40,192 nucleotides of DNA from Solimicrobium sp040544425 (GCA_040544425.1 JBEONO010000026.1:1-40192); one strand, 5' to 3'; counted from the stretch's first letter, positions 1 to 8,547 are shown. Program-made: numbers and translations. Notes: generated from the sequence alone by a model not told the origin.

Positions 1-72
1 AGTAAAGCGGGGCAGCGCCGACCAGCTGCAATGAGGAAAATGGATGCAGCTTAAATTCTCTGAAATATTGTC

Positions 73-801
73 TTGACCAATGGGTCCACTTTAGATCCCC
101 TCAAACGCGAGTTCTATCTGGAAATGTGTCGTAAAGAAGGTTGGAGTACCCGGACCTTGCAGGGACGACTCGACTCCATGCTCTTCGAGCGGACGGCTCT
201 CTCCCGCAAGCCGGATGAGTTATTGGAAAGTGAGCTGGCGACTTTGCGCAATCAAGGCGTGTTTAGTCCAAATCTCATCTTGAAAGACCCCTACGTTTTA
301 GATTTTTTAGAGCTTCGCGATCACTATCTTGAAAGTGATCTTGAAGACGCCATCCTGAGTGAGTTGGAAAATTTTCTACTGGAACTAGGTACCGGTTTCA
401 GTTTTGTTGCCCGCCAAAAGCGGCTCCAAATCGATAACAACGACTTCTATATTGACTTGCTGTTCTACAATCGCCGGCTACCACGCCTTGTGGCTATCGA
501 ATTAAAACTCGGAGAATTCAAGGCATCTGACAAAGGCCAGATGGAACTCTACCTGCGTTGGCTGGCAAAAAACGAACAAGAACCCGGCGAAGCGCCGCCG
601 CTGGGAATTATTCTTTGCACTGGTAAAAATCGTGAACAGATAGAATTGCTGGAACTTGATCAAAGCGGCATTCACGTTGCCGAATACTTGACTGGCTTAC
701 CATCTCGAAAATTACTCGAGAAAAAACTTAATGAGGCAGTAAAACTTTCCAGGGCGCGATTGGAAAATCGGTTTGAAACAAGCGCAGGCGAAATCAAATA
801 A
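73..801 (+). pseudogene. N-terminally truncated YhcG-type PDDEXK nuclease (DUF1016)
   Basis: The reading frame from a TTG at 73 encodes about 242 residues matching the C-terminal two thirds of YhcG/DUF1016 proteins, which are usually about 340-380 residues. The conserved block starts at DPLKREFY and runs through WSTRTL and the nuclease core (D-LLFYNRRL, VAIELKLG, GQMELYLRWL, LCTGKNREQIELLEL, IHVAEYLT). The PDDEXK residues appear intact: Asp in the IDLLFY strand and E-x-K in ELKLG. The DUF1016 N-terminal domain is missing, because stops at 52 and 61 close the frame upstream. A short stretch in another frame (about 38-70, reading WMQLKFSEIL) may be a relic of the lost half; that is a weak call. 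YhcG proteins are linked to mobile elements and restriction islands. I read this as a decayed gene, not a functional short form. Confidence 0.8.
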
Positions 802-989
802 AAAGATGTACCGAAACTATTTTCCTGCATCCATAGTCATGAGCCTAGCGGCCAGTTCAATCACTCTCGCAAGGGTGATGTTTATCGGCCAGAGCTCGCC
901 AAGGCCTGATTCCTCTATGTTCGGCCTCGCACCGACCAATCGATCAAAGAACAATAATCTGGCAGCCTCCACCCCCGCCGAGTACGCCG
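802..989. other. Non-coding gap after the nuclease relic
   Basis: No convincing gene lies here. The open frame that crosses it has no ribosome binding site and no recognisable protein character. It probably contains the promoter of the HAD gene, but I see no clear -35/-10 pair. Confidence 0.4.
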
Positions 990-1664
990 ATGAACCTGCC
1001 CAAACAAACTGTCTTTATGCTGGATGTCGACAATACCCTGCTCGATAACGATGCGCTGGTGGCAGACCTGCGCAGTTTCCTGAACCTTGAATTGGGCAGC
1101 TCGCTGTCCCGGCGGTATTGGGAAATTGAACATTCACTGCGTAAACTGCACGGCTATGTCGATTACTTCGGTGCGATGCAACTGTTGCACACCGAGTCGG
1201 AAACCAATCCGCATCTGTCGCAGCTGGCGACATTTTTTCTGGATTACCCCTTCGCTCTGCAACTGTTCCCGGGCGCGCTGGCATTGTTGCAGCACTTGAG
1301 TCTGCATGGCCAGACTGTGATCGTCTCCGATGGTGACATCGTCTTTCAGCCGCGCAAGATACAACGCTCCGGCCTGTGGCGCGCCGTTTCGGGGCGGGTG
1401 CTGGTCTATCAGCACAAGGAAACAATGCTTGGCGATATCAAGCAGCGCTTTCCGGCGCAGCATTATGTGATGGTCGACGATAAGCTGCGCATCCTGTCAG
1501 CGATGAAGCTGGCCTGGGGAAATCTACTCACAACGGTATTTGTGCGCCAGGGTCATTACGGATTGGACCCCGCGGTCCAGGCAAACTACCCCGCTGCCGA
1601 CCTCACGATTGAACATATCGGCGATTTGATGCAGGTTGACTTTTCCGATCGCAACGTGGGATAG
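990..1664 (+). CDS. HAD-superfamily hydrolase (phosphatase-like)
   Basis: A 224-residue cytoplasmic protein with the haloacid dehalogenase fold. Motif I is FMLDVDNTLLDND near residues 9-18, with Asp12 as the expected nucleophile and Asp14 as acid/base. Motif II is VSDGD near residue 113. A lysine in the PRKIQRSG region fits motif III, and MVDDK near residue 168 is motif IV, which holds the Mg2+-binding acids. The helical insert between motifs I and II makes it a C1-cap type, as in phosphoglycolate phosphatase and related sugar-phosphate phosphatases. The substrate cannot be read from sequence. It lies 74 bp upstream of transketolase on the same strand and may be co-transcribed with the sugar-phosphate genes. 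The start at 990 places the nucleophile at the usual distance from the N-terminus. Confidence 0.85.
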   Translation: MNLPKQTVFMLDVDNTLLDNDALVADLRSFLNLELGSSLSRRYWEIEHSLRKLHGYVDYFGAMQLLHTESETNPHLSQLATFFLDYPFALQLFPGALALLQHLSLHGQTVIVSDGDIVFQPRKIQRSGLWRAVSGRVLVYQHKETMLGDIKQRFPAQHYVMVDDKLRILSAMKLAWGNLLTTVFVRQGHYGLDPAVQANYPAADLTIEHIGDLMQVDFSDRNVG

Positions 1665-1738
1665 CGTGGGGTAGCGAACAGACCGCCCCTGCCACGAAAT
1701 TTAGTATTTCGTCATTCATCTCCACGATCGGGAAACAC

Positions 1739-3847
1739 ATGAGCGACGACAGCACAAACCAGTTATCTGACCGCGCGCTTGACGAACTGTGCGTCAACAC
1801 GCTGCGCTTTCTGTCGGTCGATGCAGTGCAAAAGGCCAATAGCGGACATCCCGGCTTGCCCCTGAGTGCTGCGCCCATGGCGTATGTGCTGTGGACACGC
1901 CTGTTAAAACACAATCCGGCCAATCCCGACTGGTTCAACCGCGACCGTTTCGTCCTGTCGGCCGGTCATGGCTCAGCCCTGTTATACAGTCTGCTGCACG
2001 TAACCGGTTATTCGCTCACGATCGACCAGCTCAGGCAATTTCGCCAATGGGGCAGTACGACGCCGGGCCATCCGGAACGCGGCACCACTCCCGGCGTTGA
2101 AATCACCACCGGACCACTGGGCCAGGGCTTTGCGAACGGCGTGGGCATGGCACTTGCCGAAGCCAATCTGGCCTCGCGCTATAACCGCCCCGATTATCCG
2201 GTGATTGATCATTACACCTACGGCCTGGTGAGTGACGGCGATCTGATGGAAGGAATCAGCTCGGAAGCGGCCTCGCTGGCCGGTCATCTGCAACTGGGCA
2301 AACTGATCTATCTGTATGACCAGAATCATGTCACGCTGTCGGCCTCGACCGACATGAGTTTCACCGAACAATGCGCACATCGCTTTGATGCCTATGGCTG
2401 GCACACCCAGACCGTCGTGGACGGCAACGACCTGCATGAGATCGAGCAGGCATTGCGGCGCGCCCGGCAAGAACTGTCGCGCCCCTCGCTGATTCTGGTG
2501 CGCACCCATCTCGGTTACGGCTCCCCCCACAAACAGGACAGCTTCGCCGCGCACGGCGCGCCGCTGGGTGTCGAGGAAGTCGCATTAACCAAAGCCAGAC
2601 TGAACTGGCCGGTTGAGCCGACCTTTCTGATACCAGACCAGGCCAGTCAGCATTTTTTACTGGCCCAGGAACAGGGACTGGAAGCCGAACAGCACTGGAA
2701 CAAAACCCTGGAATCCTATTCGGAAACATTTCCCGACCTCGCTGCCGAATTGCAGGCACTGATCAGCGACGCCCTGCCCCTGAACTGGGATCTGGATCTG
2801 CCACAATTTCCCGCCAGTGCACAAGGCATATCGACCCGCGCAGCCTCCGGAAACATGATGAACGTGATCGCCCAGCGGCTGCCCGGCCTGATTGGCGGAT
2901 CAGCCGATCTGGACCCGTCGACCTTGACCGCCCTGCATGAGTTTGGCGATTTTCAGGCGCCCTCGACCGCGGTCCTGGATCATCAGGGTTCCAGCGGCGG
3001 TGACTGGTCTTTTGCGGGGCGCAACCTGCATTTCGGTATCCGCGAACATGCGATGGGCGCGATCGTAAATGGAATCGCCGCACATGGCGGGATGATTCCC
3101 TACAGCGCGACTTTTCTGGTGTTTTCCGATTACATGCGCGCGCCAATCAGACTTGCCGCTTTGATGGGATTGCACGTGGTGTACGTGTTTACGCATGACA
3201 GCATCGCGGTTGGTGAAGACGGCGCAACGCATCAACCGGTCGAGCAATTGGCGAGCCTGCGTGCCATTCCGAATTTGATTGTGCTGCGCCCGGCCGACGC
3301 CAATGAAACCGTTGCAGCCTGGCGTGTCGCGCTGACCAGTTTTGCCCAGCCGGTTGCTTTGATATTGACGCGCCAGGCGGTTCCCACTTTGGATCGTGGA
3401 CAGCTTGCGTCTGCCGATGGTGTCGCCTTTGGTGCTTATATTCTGGTGGATTCATCGAACGGCAAACCGGATCTGATTTTAATTGCCAGCGGTTCGGAAG
3501 TGGCGCTGATTGTAGCGGCAAGGGAAGAACTGATTAAACAGGGCCTGAAAATTCGCATCGTGTCGATGCCGAGCTGGGAACTGTTCGAAGAGCAGAACCC
3601 GGAATATCGCGAACAGGTGCTGCCGCGCCTGTGTACCGCCCGTCTTGCCGTTGAGGCAGGCGTGGCGCAGGGCTGGCAGCGTTACACCGGCGACAGGGGC
3701 GATATTATTTCCATCGAAGGCTTCGGTGCGTCGGCACCCGGCGCGGTACTGCTGCAAAAATATGGTTTTACTATAGAACACGTTTGCATCCGCGCGCTGA
3801 TGCTATTAAGATCAAAACCGGCGATCGACCGGCGACAAATGAATTAA
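1739..3847 (+). CDS. tkt: Transketolase
   Basis: A 702-residue thiamine-diphosphate enzyme that moves two-carbon ketol units between sugar phosphates in the pentose phosphate pathway. Visible features are the N-terminal ANSGHPGLPLSAAP motif, the GHGSALLYSLLH segment, the TPP/Mg motif SDGDLMEG at about 165-172 with D-x-N-H at about 194-197, the GIREHAMGAIVNGIA block of the pyrimidine-binding domain, and a C-terminal transketolase domain ending at ALMLLRSKPAIDRRQMN. Length is slightly above the usual 660-670. The C-terminus after IEGFGASAPGAVLLQKYGFT is unusual compared with standard Tkt. It starts an operon with 6-phosphogluconate dehydrogenase (27 bp to its start) and phosphoglucomutase, so this is probably a second copy serving a stress or storage-sugar cluster. 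Its Shine-Dalgarno sequence is weak. Confidence 0.93.
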   Translation: MSDDSTNQLSDRALDELCVNTLRFLSVDAVQKANSGHPGLPLSAAPMAYVLWTRLLKHNPANPDWFNRDRFVLSAGHGSALLYSLLHVTGYSLTIDQLRQFRQWGSTTPGHPERGTTPGVEITTGPLGQGFANGVGMALAEANLASRYNRPDYPVIDHYTYGLVSDGDLMEGISSEAASLAGHLQLGKLIYLYDQNHVTLSASTDMSFTEQCAHRFDAYGWHTQTVVDGNDLHEIEQALRRARQELSRPSLILVRTHLGYGSPHKQDSFAAHGAPLGVEEVALTKARLNWPVEPTFLIPDQASQHFLLAQEQGLEAEQHWNKTLESYSETFPDLAAELQALISDALPLNWDLDLPQFPASAQGISTRAASGNMMNVIAQRLPGLIGGSADLDPSTLTALHEFGDFQAPSTAVLDHQGSSGGDWSFAGRNLHFGIREHAMGAIVNGIAAHGGMIPYSATFLVFSDYMRAPIRLAALMGLHVVYVFTHDSIAVGEDGATHQPVEQLASLRAIPNLIVLRPADANETVAAWRVALTSFAQPVALILTRQAVPTLDRGQLASADGVAFGAYILVDSSNGKPDLILIASGSEVALIVAAREELIKQGLKIRIVSMPSWELFEEQNPEYREQVLPRLCTARLAVEAGVAQGWQRYTGDRGDIISIEGFGASAPGAVLLQKYGFTIEHVCIRALMLLRSKPAIDRRQMN

Positions 3848-3862
3848 ATTCCATCACACAAC

Positions 3863-3867
3863 AGGAG
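3863..3867 (+). promoter_or_regulatory. Shine-Dalgarno site deciding the start of the 6PGDH gene
   Basis: AGGAG is followed by two in-frame ATGs. The first, at 3869, is only 1 nt downstream and too close for initiation. The second, at 3875, has a 7-nt spacer and is taken as the start. Confidence 0.7.
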
Positions 3868-3874
3868 TATGGCT

Positions 3875-4888
3875 ATGCAGCTAGGCATGATTGGACTGGG
3901 CAGAATGGGCAAGAATCTGGTGCGCCGTTTGGTAAATGGTGACCATCAGTGCGTCGTCTACGACGTGCAACCTGATGCCGTGGAAAGTTTATCGGGCGAA
4001 AGAATTAGCGGCGCAACTTCGCTGCAACATCTGGTCAGTCAACTGGAACAGCCGCGCGTGATCTGGCTGATGCTGCCTGCCGCCGTGGTGGATCAGACTC
4101 TGAATTCGCTGGCGCTGTTTCTCGACCCCGGCGACATCGTCATTGACGGCGGCAATTCGCATTACCACGACGATGTGCGGCGCGGCAAGGAATTAAAAGC
4201 CAACCGGGTGCATTACGTCGATGTCGGCACCAGCGGCGGCGTCGAAGGTCTGCAGCGCGGCTATTGTTTAATGATCGGCGGCGAAAAAGATATCGTCCGC
4301 TACCTGACACCGATTTTTGCCACGCTCGCACCCGGTGTTGATGCCGCGCCTGCCACATCTGGTCGCGACAGACCGGACAGCACGGCCGACTCAGGCTATT
4401 TGCATTGCGGTCCGCAAGGCGCCGGCCATTTCGTGAAGATGATTCACAACGGGATTGAATACGGCATGATGAGTGCCTATGCCGAGGGACTCAATATTTT
4501 GCGGCATGCCAATATCGGCAAGCATGTGGTGGATGCCGACGCCGAAACCACGCCGCTGAAAAATCCCGAACATTATCAGTACGACCTCGATATCGCCGAC
4601 ATCACCGAATTATGGCGGCGCGGCAGCGTGATCGGCTCCTGGTTGCTCGACCTGACTGCCACGGCCATGGTGCGCGATCCGCAGCTCGACAATTTTTCCG
4701 GACGGGTTTCCGATTCCGGCGAAGGTCGCTGGACCCTGATGGCTGCGATCGATGAGGGTGTCCCTGTGCCGGTATTGAGCGCCGCTGTATACCAGCGCTT
4801 CAGTTCACGCGGCGCCGCCAATTTTGCTGACAAAGTGTTGTCCGCCATGCGCCACAGTTTCGGCGGGCATCTCGAAAAATCTGATTAA
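3875..4888 (+). CDS. gnd: 6-phosphogluconate dehydrogenase (decarboxylating), short form
   Basis: A 337-residue enzyme of the oxidative pentose phosphate pathway, converting 6-phosphogluconate to ribulose 5-phosphate and CO2. The N-terminal Rossmann motif GMIGLGRMGKNLVRRL is followed by the substrate-binding signature VIDGGNSHYHDD and then VDVGTSGGVEGLQRGYCLMIGG. HFVKMIHNGIEYGMM carries the catalytic lysine and asparagine. The C-terminal helical domain holds ELWRRGSVIGSWLLDL and SGEGRWT. The length is that of the short bacterial/archaeal GndA/YqeC class, which in characterised members prefers NAD+; the cofactor here is therefore inferred, not seen. It carries an extra loop near residues 155-170 (VDAAPATSGRDRPDSTADSG) between the two domains. 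It follows transketolase directly and precedes pgm by 41 bp. Confidence 0.93.
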   Translation: MQLGMIGLGRMGKNLVRRLVNGDHQCVVYDVQPDAVESLSGERISGATSLQHLVSQLEQPRVIWLMLPAAVVDQTLNSLALFLDPGDIVIDGGNSHYHDDVRRGKELKANRVHYVDVGTSGGVEGLQRGYCLMIGGEKDIVRYLTPIFATLAPGVDAAPATSGRDRPDSTADSGYLHCGPQGAGHFVKMIHNGIEYGMMSAYAEGLNILRHANIGKHVVDADAETTPLKNPEHYQYDLDIADITELWRRGSVIGSWLLDLTATAMVRDPQLDNFSGRVSDSGEGRWTLMAAIDEGVPVPVLSAAVYQRFSSRGAANFADKVLSAMRHSFGGHLEKSD

Positions 4889-4929
4889 CCACTAATTTTT
4901 TTTAACATCACCGAGAGGAGAAAACATCC

Positions 4930-6576
4930 ATGAATATCAGTCCACTGGCCGGAAAGCCGTCGCCCCTTGCAGAACTTGTGAATCTGCCGCGCTTGATTTC
5001 AGCCTATTACAACAATGTCCCGGACCCGGCCGTACCTGAACAGCGGGTTGCCTTTGGCACCTCCGGTCATCGCGGCAACTCACTGGAGTCCAGTTTTAAC
5101 GAAGCCCACATCCTGGCAATCTGCCAGGCAATCTGTGAATACCGCAGCAGACATCAGATTACCGGCCCCTTGTTTATCGGCATCGACACCCATGGCCTGT
5201 CGATCCCGGCGCAAGCCACGGCGCTGGAAGTGTTTGCCGCCAATGGTGTCGATGTACGACTGGCCAGGGACGATGAGTACACCCCGACCCCGGCCATCTC
5301 GCTGGCAATCATGCTGTTCAATCGCGACCGGCAATCCGGTTTTGCCGATGGCGTTGTGATCACTCCCTCGCACAATCCCCCCGACAGTGGCGGACTCAAA
5401 TACAACCCACCGAACGGCGGTCCGGCCAGCACCGCAGTCACCGAATCGATTCAGACCCGCGCCAACGAACTGCTGGGCGGCAATCTCGGCCACGTCAGAC
5501 GCATGCCCTATCAACGCGCCCTGCATGCACCGACCACCCAATTCTTCGATTATCTGAGTCTGTATGTCGAGCAACTCGATCAGGTGATCGATTTTGAACC
5601 GATCAAGAATACCAATCTGCGCATTGGTGTCGATCCGCTGGGTGGAGCCGGAGTCCATTACTGGCACCGGATCGGCGAGCGCTATGAATTGAATCTGAGT
5701 GTGGTAAGCAGCGAAGTCGATCCGACCTTCCGCTTCATGCCGCTGGACTGGGATGGCAAGATCCGCATGGACCCCTCGTCCCCCTACGCGATGGCGCAAC
5801 TGGTCGAACTGCAGCATTGCTACGATATTACCTTTGCCTGCGATACCGATCACGACCGGCATGGCATCGTGACGCCCTCTTCCGGATTGCTGGAGCCGAA
5901 TCACTATCTGTGCGCAGCGATCGAGTATTTGTTCACCAACCGTCCCAACTGGTCAGCCAAAGCGGGCGTTGGCAAGACGATTGTGAGCAGCCAGATGATT
6001 GACCGGGTCTGCAAACAGTTGCAACGCCCAGTCTATGAAGTGCCGGTCGGCTTTAAATGGTTTGTCGACGGCTTGAGTGACGGCGCGCTCGGCTTTGCGG
6101 GCGAAGAAAGCGCTGGCGCAAGTTTTGTGCGGCGCGATGGCACGAGCTGGACCACCGATAAAGACGGCATCACCGCCGCCCTGCTTTCTGCCGAGATCAC
6201 GGCCAAAACCGGGCGCGATCCCGGACAGGCTTATCAAGGTCTCACCGCGCTGCTGGGTGATCCGGTCAGTCAGCGCGTGGAAGCGCATGCCACGCCAGTT
6301 CAAAAGAAAAAGCTGGCGCAACTGTCGGCGCAGCAAATTCACTCCAAAGAACTGGCAGGCCAGAAAATTCTCAACATTGAAACCGTCGCGTCCGGCAATC
6401 AGGCAGCCATTGGCGGGATCAAAGTCAGTTGCAGTGACGGCTGGTTTGCGGCAAGGCCCTCCGGGACCGAAGAGATTTATAAAATCTATGCGGAAAGCTT
6501 TTTGGGGCAGGAGCATCTGGAGCGGATTATCAACGAAGCGCAGCACATTGTCAGTGCCGCAATTGGCGACGACTAA
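4930..6576 (+). CDS. pgm: Phosphoglucomutase, alpha-D-glucose-specific
   Basis: A 548-residue enzyme interconverting glucose 1-phosphate and glucose 6-phosphate, linking glycogen or UDP-glucose to the pentose phosphate genes upstream. FGTSGHRGNSLESSFNE is the N-terminal phosphosugar signature. The active-site phosphoserine loop is VVITPSHNPPDSGGLKYNPPNGG near residues 141-163. The metal-binding loop is ACDTDHDRHGIV near 304-315, the sugar-specificity loop is GFAGEESAGASF, and the phosphate-binding C-terminus is RPSGTEEIYKIYAESF. Length matches the E. coli Pgm class. A good AGGAG lies about 9 nt before the ATG. The last 20 codons plus stop have a degenerate counterpart at 7419-7481, on the far side of the toxin-antitoxin pair. 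Confidence 0.95.
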   Translation: MNISPLAGKPSPLAELVNLPRLISAYYNNVPDPAVPEQRVAFGTSGHRGNSLESSFNEAHILAICQAICEYRSRHQITGPLFIGIDTHGLSIPAQATALEVFAANGVDVRLARDDEYTPTPAISLAIMLFNRDRQSGFADGVVITPSHNPPDSGGLKYNPPNGGPASTAVTESIQTRANELLGGNLGHVRRMPYQRALHAPTTQFFDYLSLYVEQLDQVIDFEPIKNTNLRIGVDPLGGAGVHYWHRIGERYELNLSVVSSEVDPTFRFMPLDWDGKIRMDPSSPYAMAQLVELQHCYDITFACDTDHDRHGIVTPSSGLLEPNHYLCAAIEYLFTNRPNWSAKAGVGKTIVSSQMIDRVCKQLQRPVYEVPVGFKWFVDGLSDGALGFAGEESAGASFVRRDGTSWTTDKDGITAALLSAEITAKTGRDPGQAYQGLTALLGDPVSQRVEAHATPVQKKKLAQLSAQQIHSKELAGQKILNIETVASGNQAAIGGIKVSCSDGWFAARPSGTEEIYKIYAESFLGQEHLERIINEAQHIVSAAIGDD

Positions 6577-6640
6577 GTAATACCAAGCCATCAAGATAGA
6601 TCGAAGCTCAGGAAAAGTGGTTCTCGAAAATAGTTCTTGT

Positions 6641-6659
6641 AGTGATATTCTCAATCACT
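6641..6659. promoter_or_regulatory. Inverted repeat upstream of mntA, possible operator
   Basis: AGTGAT and ATCACT are separated by 7 nt, 37 nt upstream of the proposed mntA start. Toxin-antitoxin operons are often autoregulated through such sites; no regulator binding is shown here. Confidence 0.35.
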
Positions 6660-6695
6660 TACCATTTCAACGAGTTTCGATAAAAAAGGATGACT

Positions 6696-6986
6696 ATGCG
6701 ACCCTCAGTGGCACTTGATCAAAAACGAACTGCCATTCGTGAAGCGGCGAGCCGCTTTCATACTACGAATCCGCGTATTTTCGGTTCCGTGTTACATGGT
6801 ACCGACCTGGATGGCAGTGATCTGGATCTCTTGGTCGATGCACTGCCCTGTACCACATTGTTCGACTTGGGCGGGTTGCAGGTAGAACTGGAAGCACTAC
6901 TTGGCATTCATGTCGATTTGCTGACACCTTCTGACCTGCCAGAAAAATTCCGCGCCAAGGTGCTGGCGGAGGCGCAGCCGGTATGA
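6696..6986 (+). CDS. mntA: MntA-type minimal nucleotidyltransferase antitoxin
   Basis: A 96-residue minimal nucleotidyltransferase. The signature G30-S31 followed by D42-x-D44 (FGSVLHGTD...SDLDLLVD) is the classic NTP/Mg2+ motif; a third acidic residue lies in the HVDLL strand. In characterised systems MntA AMPylates the HepT toxin on a tyrosine and so neutralises it. The start is placed at the second ATG, because AAAGGA at 6685-6690 overlaps the first ATG (6690) but stands 5 nt before the second. The stop overlaps the hepT start in an ATGA junction, so the two are translationally coupled. The pair lies between pgm and a relic pgm 3' end, which suggests acquisition. Confidence 0.9.
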   Translation: MRPSVALDQKRTAIREAASRFHTTNPRIFGSVLHGTDLDGSDLDLLVDALPCTTLFDLGGLQVELEALLGIHVDLLTPSDLPEKFRAKVLAEAQPV

Positions 6987-7360
6987 GCGAGAATCGACTC
7001 TCCGATTACCTCGACCATATTCAAAAGGCCGCAACGGATGCGTGCACCTTCGTGGAAGGTTTGAGCAAAGCCGACTTCATAGCGGACAAACGCACTCAAC
7101 AGGCGGTCATCATGAGCTTTATCATCGTCGGTGAAGCGGCCACAAAGATAATGGATGGATACGCCGGATTTACCAAGGCACACCCCGAAGTTCCGTGGAG
7201 CAGTATGCGTGGAATGCGCAATCGTATTGCGCATGGCTACTACCACATTAACCTTGAAATAGTCTGGGAGACGGTTCAAACGGCGCTACCGGATTTGTTG
7301 GCTCAACTGTCTGCGGCGCGCCGTGATGTTAACAATAAAGACTTTGACATCGAACCCTGA
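6983..7360 (+). CDS. hepT: HepT-like ribonuclease toxin (DUF86)
   Basis: A 125-residue all-helical HEPN-family protein. The RNase motif R-x4-H-x-Y is present as R79, H84 and Y86 (RNRIAHGY), so both the catalytic residues and the tyrosine that MntA modifies are intact. Other family marks are IVGEAATKI and the C-terminal LPDLLAQL helix. It is predicted to cleave RNA (tRNA in studied members) when not AMPylated. It overlaps mntA by 4 nt. No frameshift or stop interrupts it, so the module looks functional. Confidence 0.9.
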   Translation: MSENRLSDYLDHIQKAATDACTFVEGLSKADFIADKRTQQAVIMSFIIVGEAATKIMDGYAGFTKAHPEVPWSSMRGMRNRIAHGYYHINLEIVWETVQTALPDLLAQLSAARRDVNNKDFDIEP

Positions 7361-7418
7361 ACATTGACAAAAAATATTCATTTGGCCGTTACCTGGAACG
7401 AAACGGTAAAAACGAGAC

Positions 7419-7481
7419 CATCTGGAGCAGATTGCAAAAAAATTCCAACAATTTATTAGCGCCGCAATTGGCCACACCTGA
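7419..7481 (+). pseudogene. Ghost of a phosphoglucomutase 3' end
   Basis: In one frame this stretch reads HLEQIAKKFQQFISAAIGHT followed by a stop. The end of the intact pgm (6514-6576) reads HLERIINEAQHIVSAAIGDD plus stop. Both are 63 nt with no gap. By hand count 44 of 63 bases and 10 of 20 residues agree, with runs at both ends (CATCTGGAGC and GCCGCAATTGGC). Homology is not visible further upstream. The divergence suggests it came from a different pgm allele and is not a fresh duplication. Confidence 0.65.
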
Positions 7482-7487
7482 GCTGAT

Positions 7488-7501
7488 TTGATCTGGCACA
7501 A
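7488..7501. promoter_or_regulatory. Weak FNR/Anr-like site upstream of the BON gene
   Basis: TTGAT-CTGG-CACAA has one perfect FNR half-site and one degenerate half (consensus ATCAA). It is about 150 nt upstream of the BON gene start. The same variant half-site recurs at 26867. Weak evidence. Confidence 0.2.
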
Positions 7502-7587
7502 ACAATCCCCTGTTTTTATGAAGTACCGTTGGCATTGGTATGCCAGCGCACAGAGCGCCATCCCTCACTGAGATTAAATCGATCGTG

Positions 7588-7620
7588 CTGCCAGGCTGTT
7601 GCGTCGTTAACGCCTGGCAG
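7588..7620. repeat. 9-bp inverted repeat in the BON gene leader
   Basis: CTGCCAGGC and GCCTGGCAG pair exactly around a 15-nt loop, ending 33 nt before the BON start codon. It could be an operator or a leader hairpin. Confidence 0.35.
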
Positions 7621-7653
7621 GTCGTCCATTGAACTCATTTGAAAGGAAAACGC

Positions 7654-8313
7654 ATGAAATCCAATTCACAGCTGCAACATGACGTCATGGCAGAACTCCA
7701 GTGGGAGCCCAGTCTGCAGGCCGCAGAAATCGGTGTGGCGGCCAAGAATGGCGTGATTACGCTCACCGGCACGGTTGACTGTTACGCCAAAAAATCAGAA
7801 GCCGAAGACGCTGCCAAGAAAGTCTCAGGCGTGGTTGCGGTGGTCGAAAACATTGAAGTGAAGTATCCCAGTACCTGGGCCAAAAAAGACGACAGTGATA
7901 TCGCCAACGAAATCATCGCCGCGTTCAAGACCAATTGGGAGATTCCGTCGGAGCGCATCAAGGCGATTGTCGAGAAGGGCTTTGTGACGCTTGAAGGGGA
8001 AGTGCAATCGAACTTCCAGCGCGTTGCGGCCAGGAAGGCGGTGCAAAATCTGCTCGGCGTCATGGGCGTGGTGAATAACATCAGCATCTCGATTCAGGTG
8101 GAAAACGCGATTGAAGTCGAGGAGATTGAAAACGCCATTGCCCGCAACTGGTCGATCTCGAACAAAAATATCGCTGTCACCGTATCGGGTCATAAGGCTA
8201 CGCTGAGCGGACACGTAAATTCGTGGTACCAGAAGAACGAGGCAGAACGACTGGCCTGGAATGCGCCCGGCGTTTCCAACGTCGAGAACGAACTGGTCGT
8301 TGAATACGACTGA
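7654..8313 (+). CDS. Triple BON-domain protein, cytoplasmic
   Basis: A 219-residue protein made of three BON domains at roughly residues 5-68, 76-143 and 150-218. Each shows the pattern of an amphipathic start, a G-x-V/A-T-L-x-G strand (NGVITLTGTV, KGFVTLEGEV, HKATLSGHV) and a closing V-G-V-x-x-V-x-N strand. BON domains are known from OsmY, where they bind membranes or stabilise envelope proteins. Unlike OsmY, no signal peptide is visible, so a cytoplasmic role is likely. The start at 7654 has AAAGGA upstream; the open frame extends further from a TTG without support. A paralogue of the same architecture lies at 11824 across dnaK. It is followed by a small basic protein gene in the same orientation. 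Confidence 0.9.
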   Translation: MKSNSQLQHDVMAELQWEPSLQAAEIGVAAKNGVITLTGTVDCYAKKSEAEDAAKKVSGVVAVVENIEVKYPSTWAKKDDSDIANEIIAAFKTNWEIPSERIKAIVEKGFVTLEGEVQSNFQRVAARKAVQNLLGVMGVVNNISISIQVENAIEVEEIENAIARNWSISNKNIAVTVSGHKATLSGHVNSWYQKNEAERLAWNAPGVSNVENELVVEYD

Positions 8314-8336
8314 CAATTTTTTTACAGGAGAATCAC

Positions 8337-8492
8337 ATGAAAAAGAAAACTGACAAGCAACACGAAGCCGCCCACGTTGCCCCATCCACCGCGCCAGCCG
8401 ACGTGAAAAATCTCAAGGAAAAGGCTGAGCAGAATGAGGTCGCAGGCCGCCATAAAAATGACGGGCAAATCGGACACAAGGGTGCCCGGTAA
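8337..8492 (+). CDS. Small basic hypothetical protein, 51 residues
   Basis: An ATG with a strong upstream AGGAG (8327-8330 region, about 6-nt spacer) opens a 51-codon frame 23 nt after the BON gene. The product is hydrophilic and Lys/His/Ala-rich (starts MKKKTDKQHEAAHV, ends IGHKGAR), with no membrane segment or Cys. I do not recognise a family. The clear ribosome site, the position in the BON operon and the hairpin that follows its stop all favour a real gene. Charge and size would suit a nucleic-acid- or phosphate-binding stress peptide, but that is only a guess. Confidence 0.6.
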   Translation: MKKKTDKQHEAAHVAPSTAPADVKNLKEKAEQNEVAGRHKNDGQIGHKGAR

Positions 8493-8505
8493 ACAAGCTC
8501 CGGAG

Positions 8506-8547
8506 CGACATTGAATTTCCGCAGGTTCAGGCGGGAATTCAATGTCG
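8506..8547. terminator. Hairpin between convergent genes, likely bidirectional terminator
   Basis: Arms of 17 nt (8506-8522 and 8531-8547) pair with one mismatch that becomes G-U in RNA, around an 8-nt loop. It sits between the + strand BON/small-protein operon and the - strand alcohol dehydrogenase. There is no T-run on either side, so it may act mainly as an RNA-stabilising end. Confidence 0.6.

Noticed and set aside
773..1048. Forward frame overlapping the end of the nuclease relic and the start of the HAD gene
   Set aside because: It overlaps the HAD gene out of frame and has no protein-like character.
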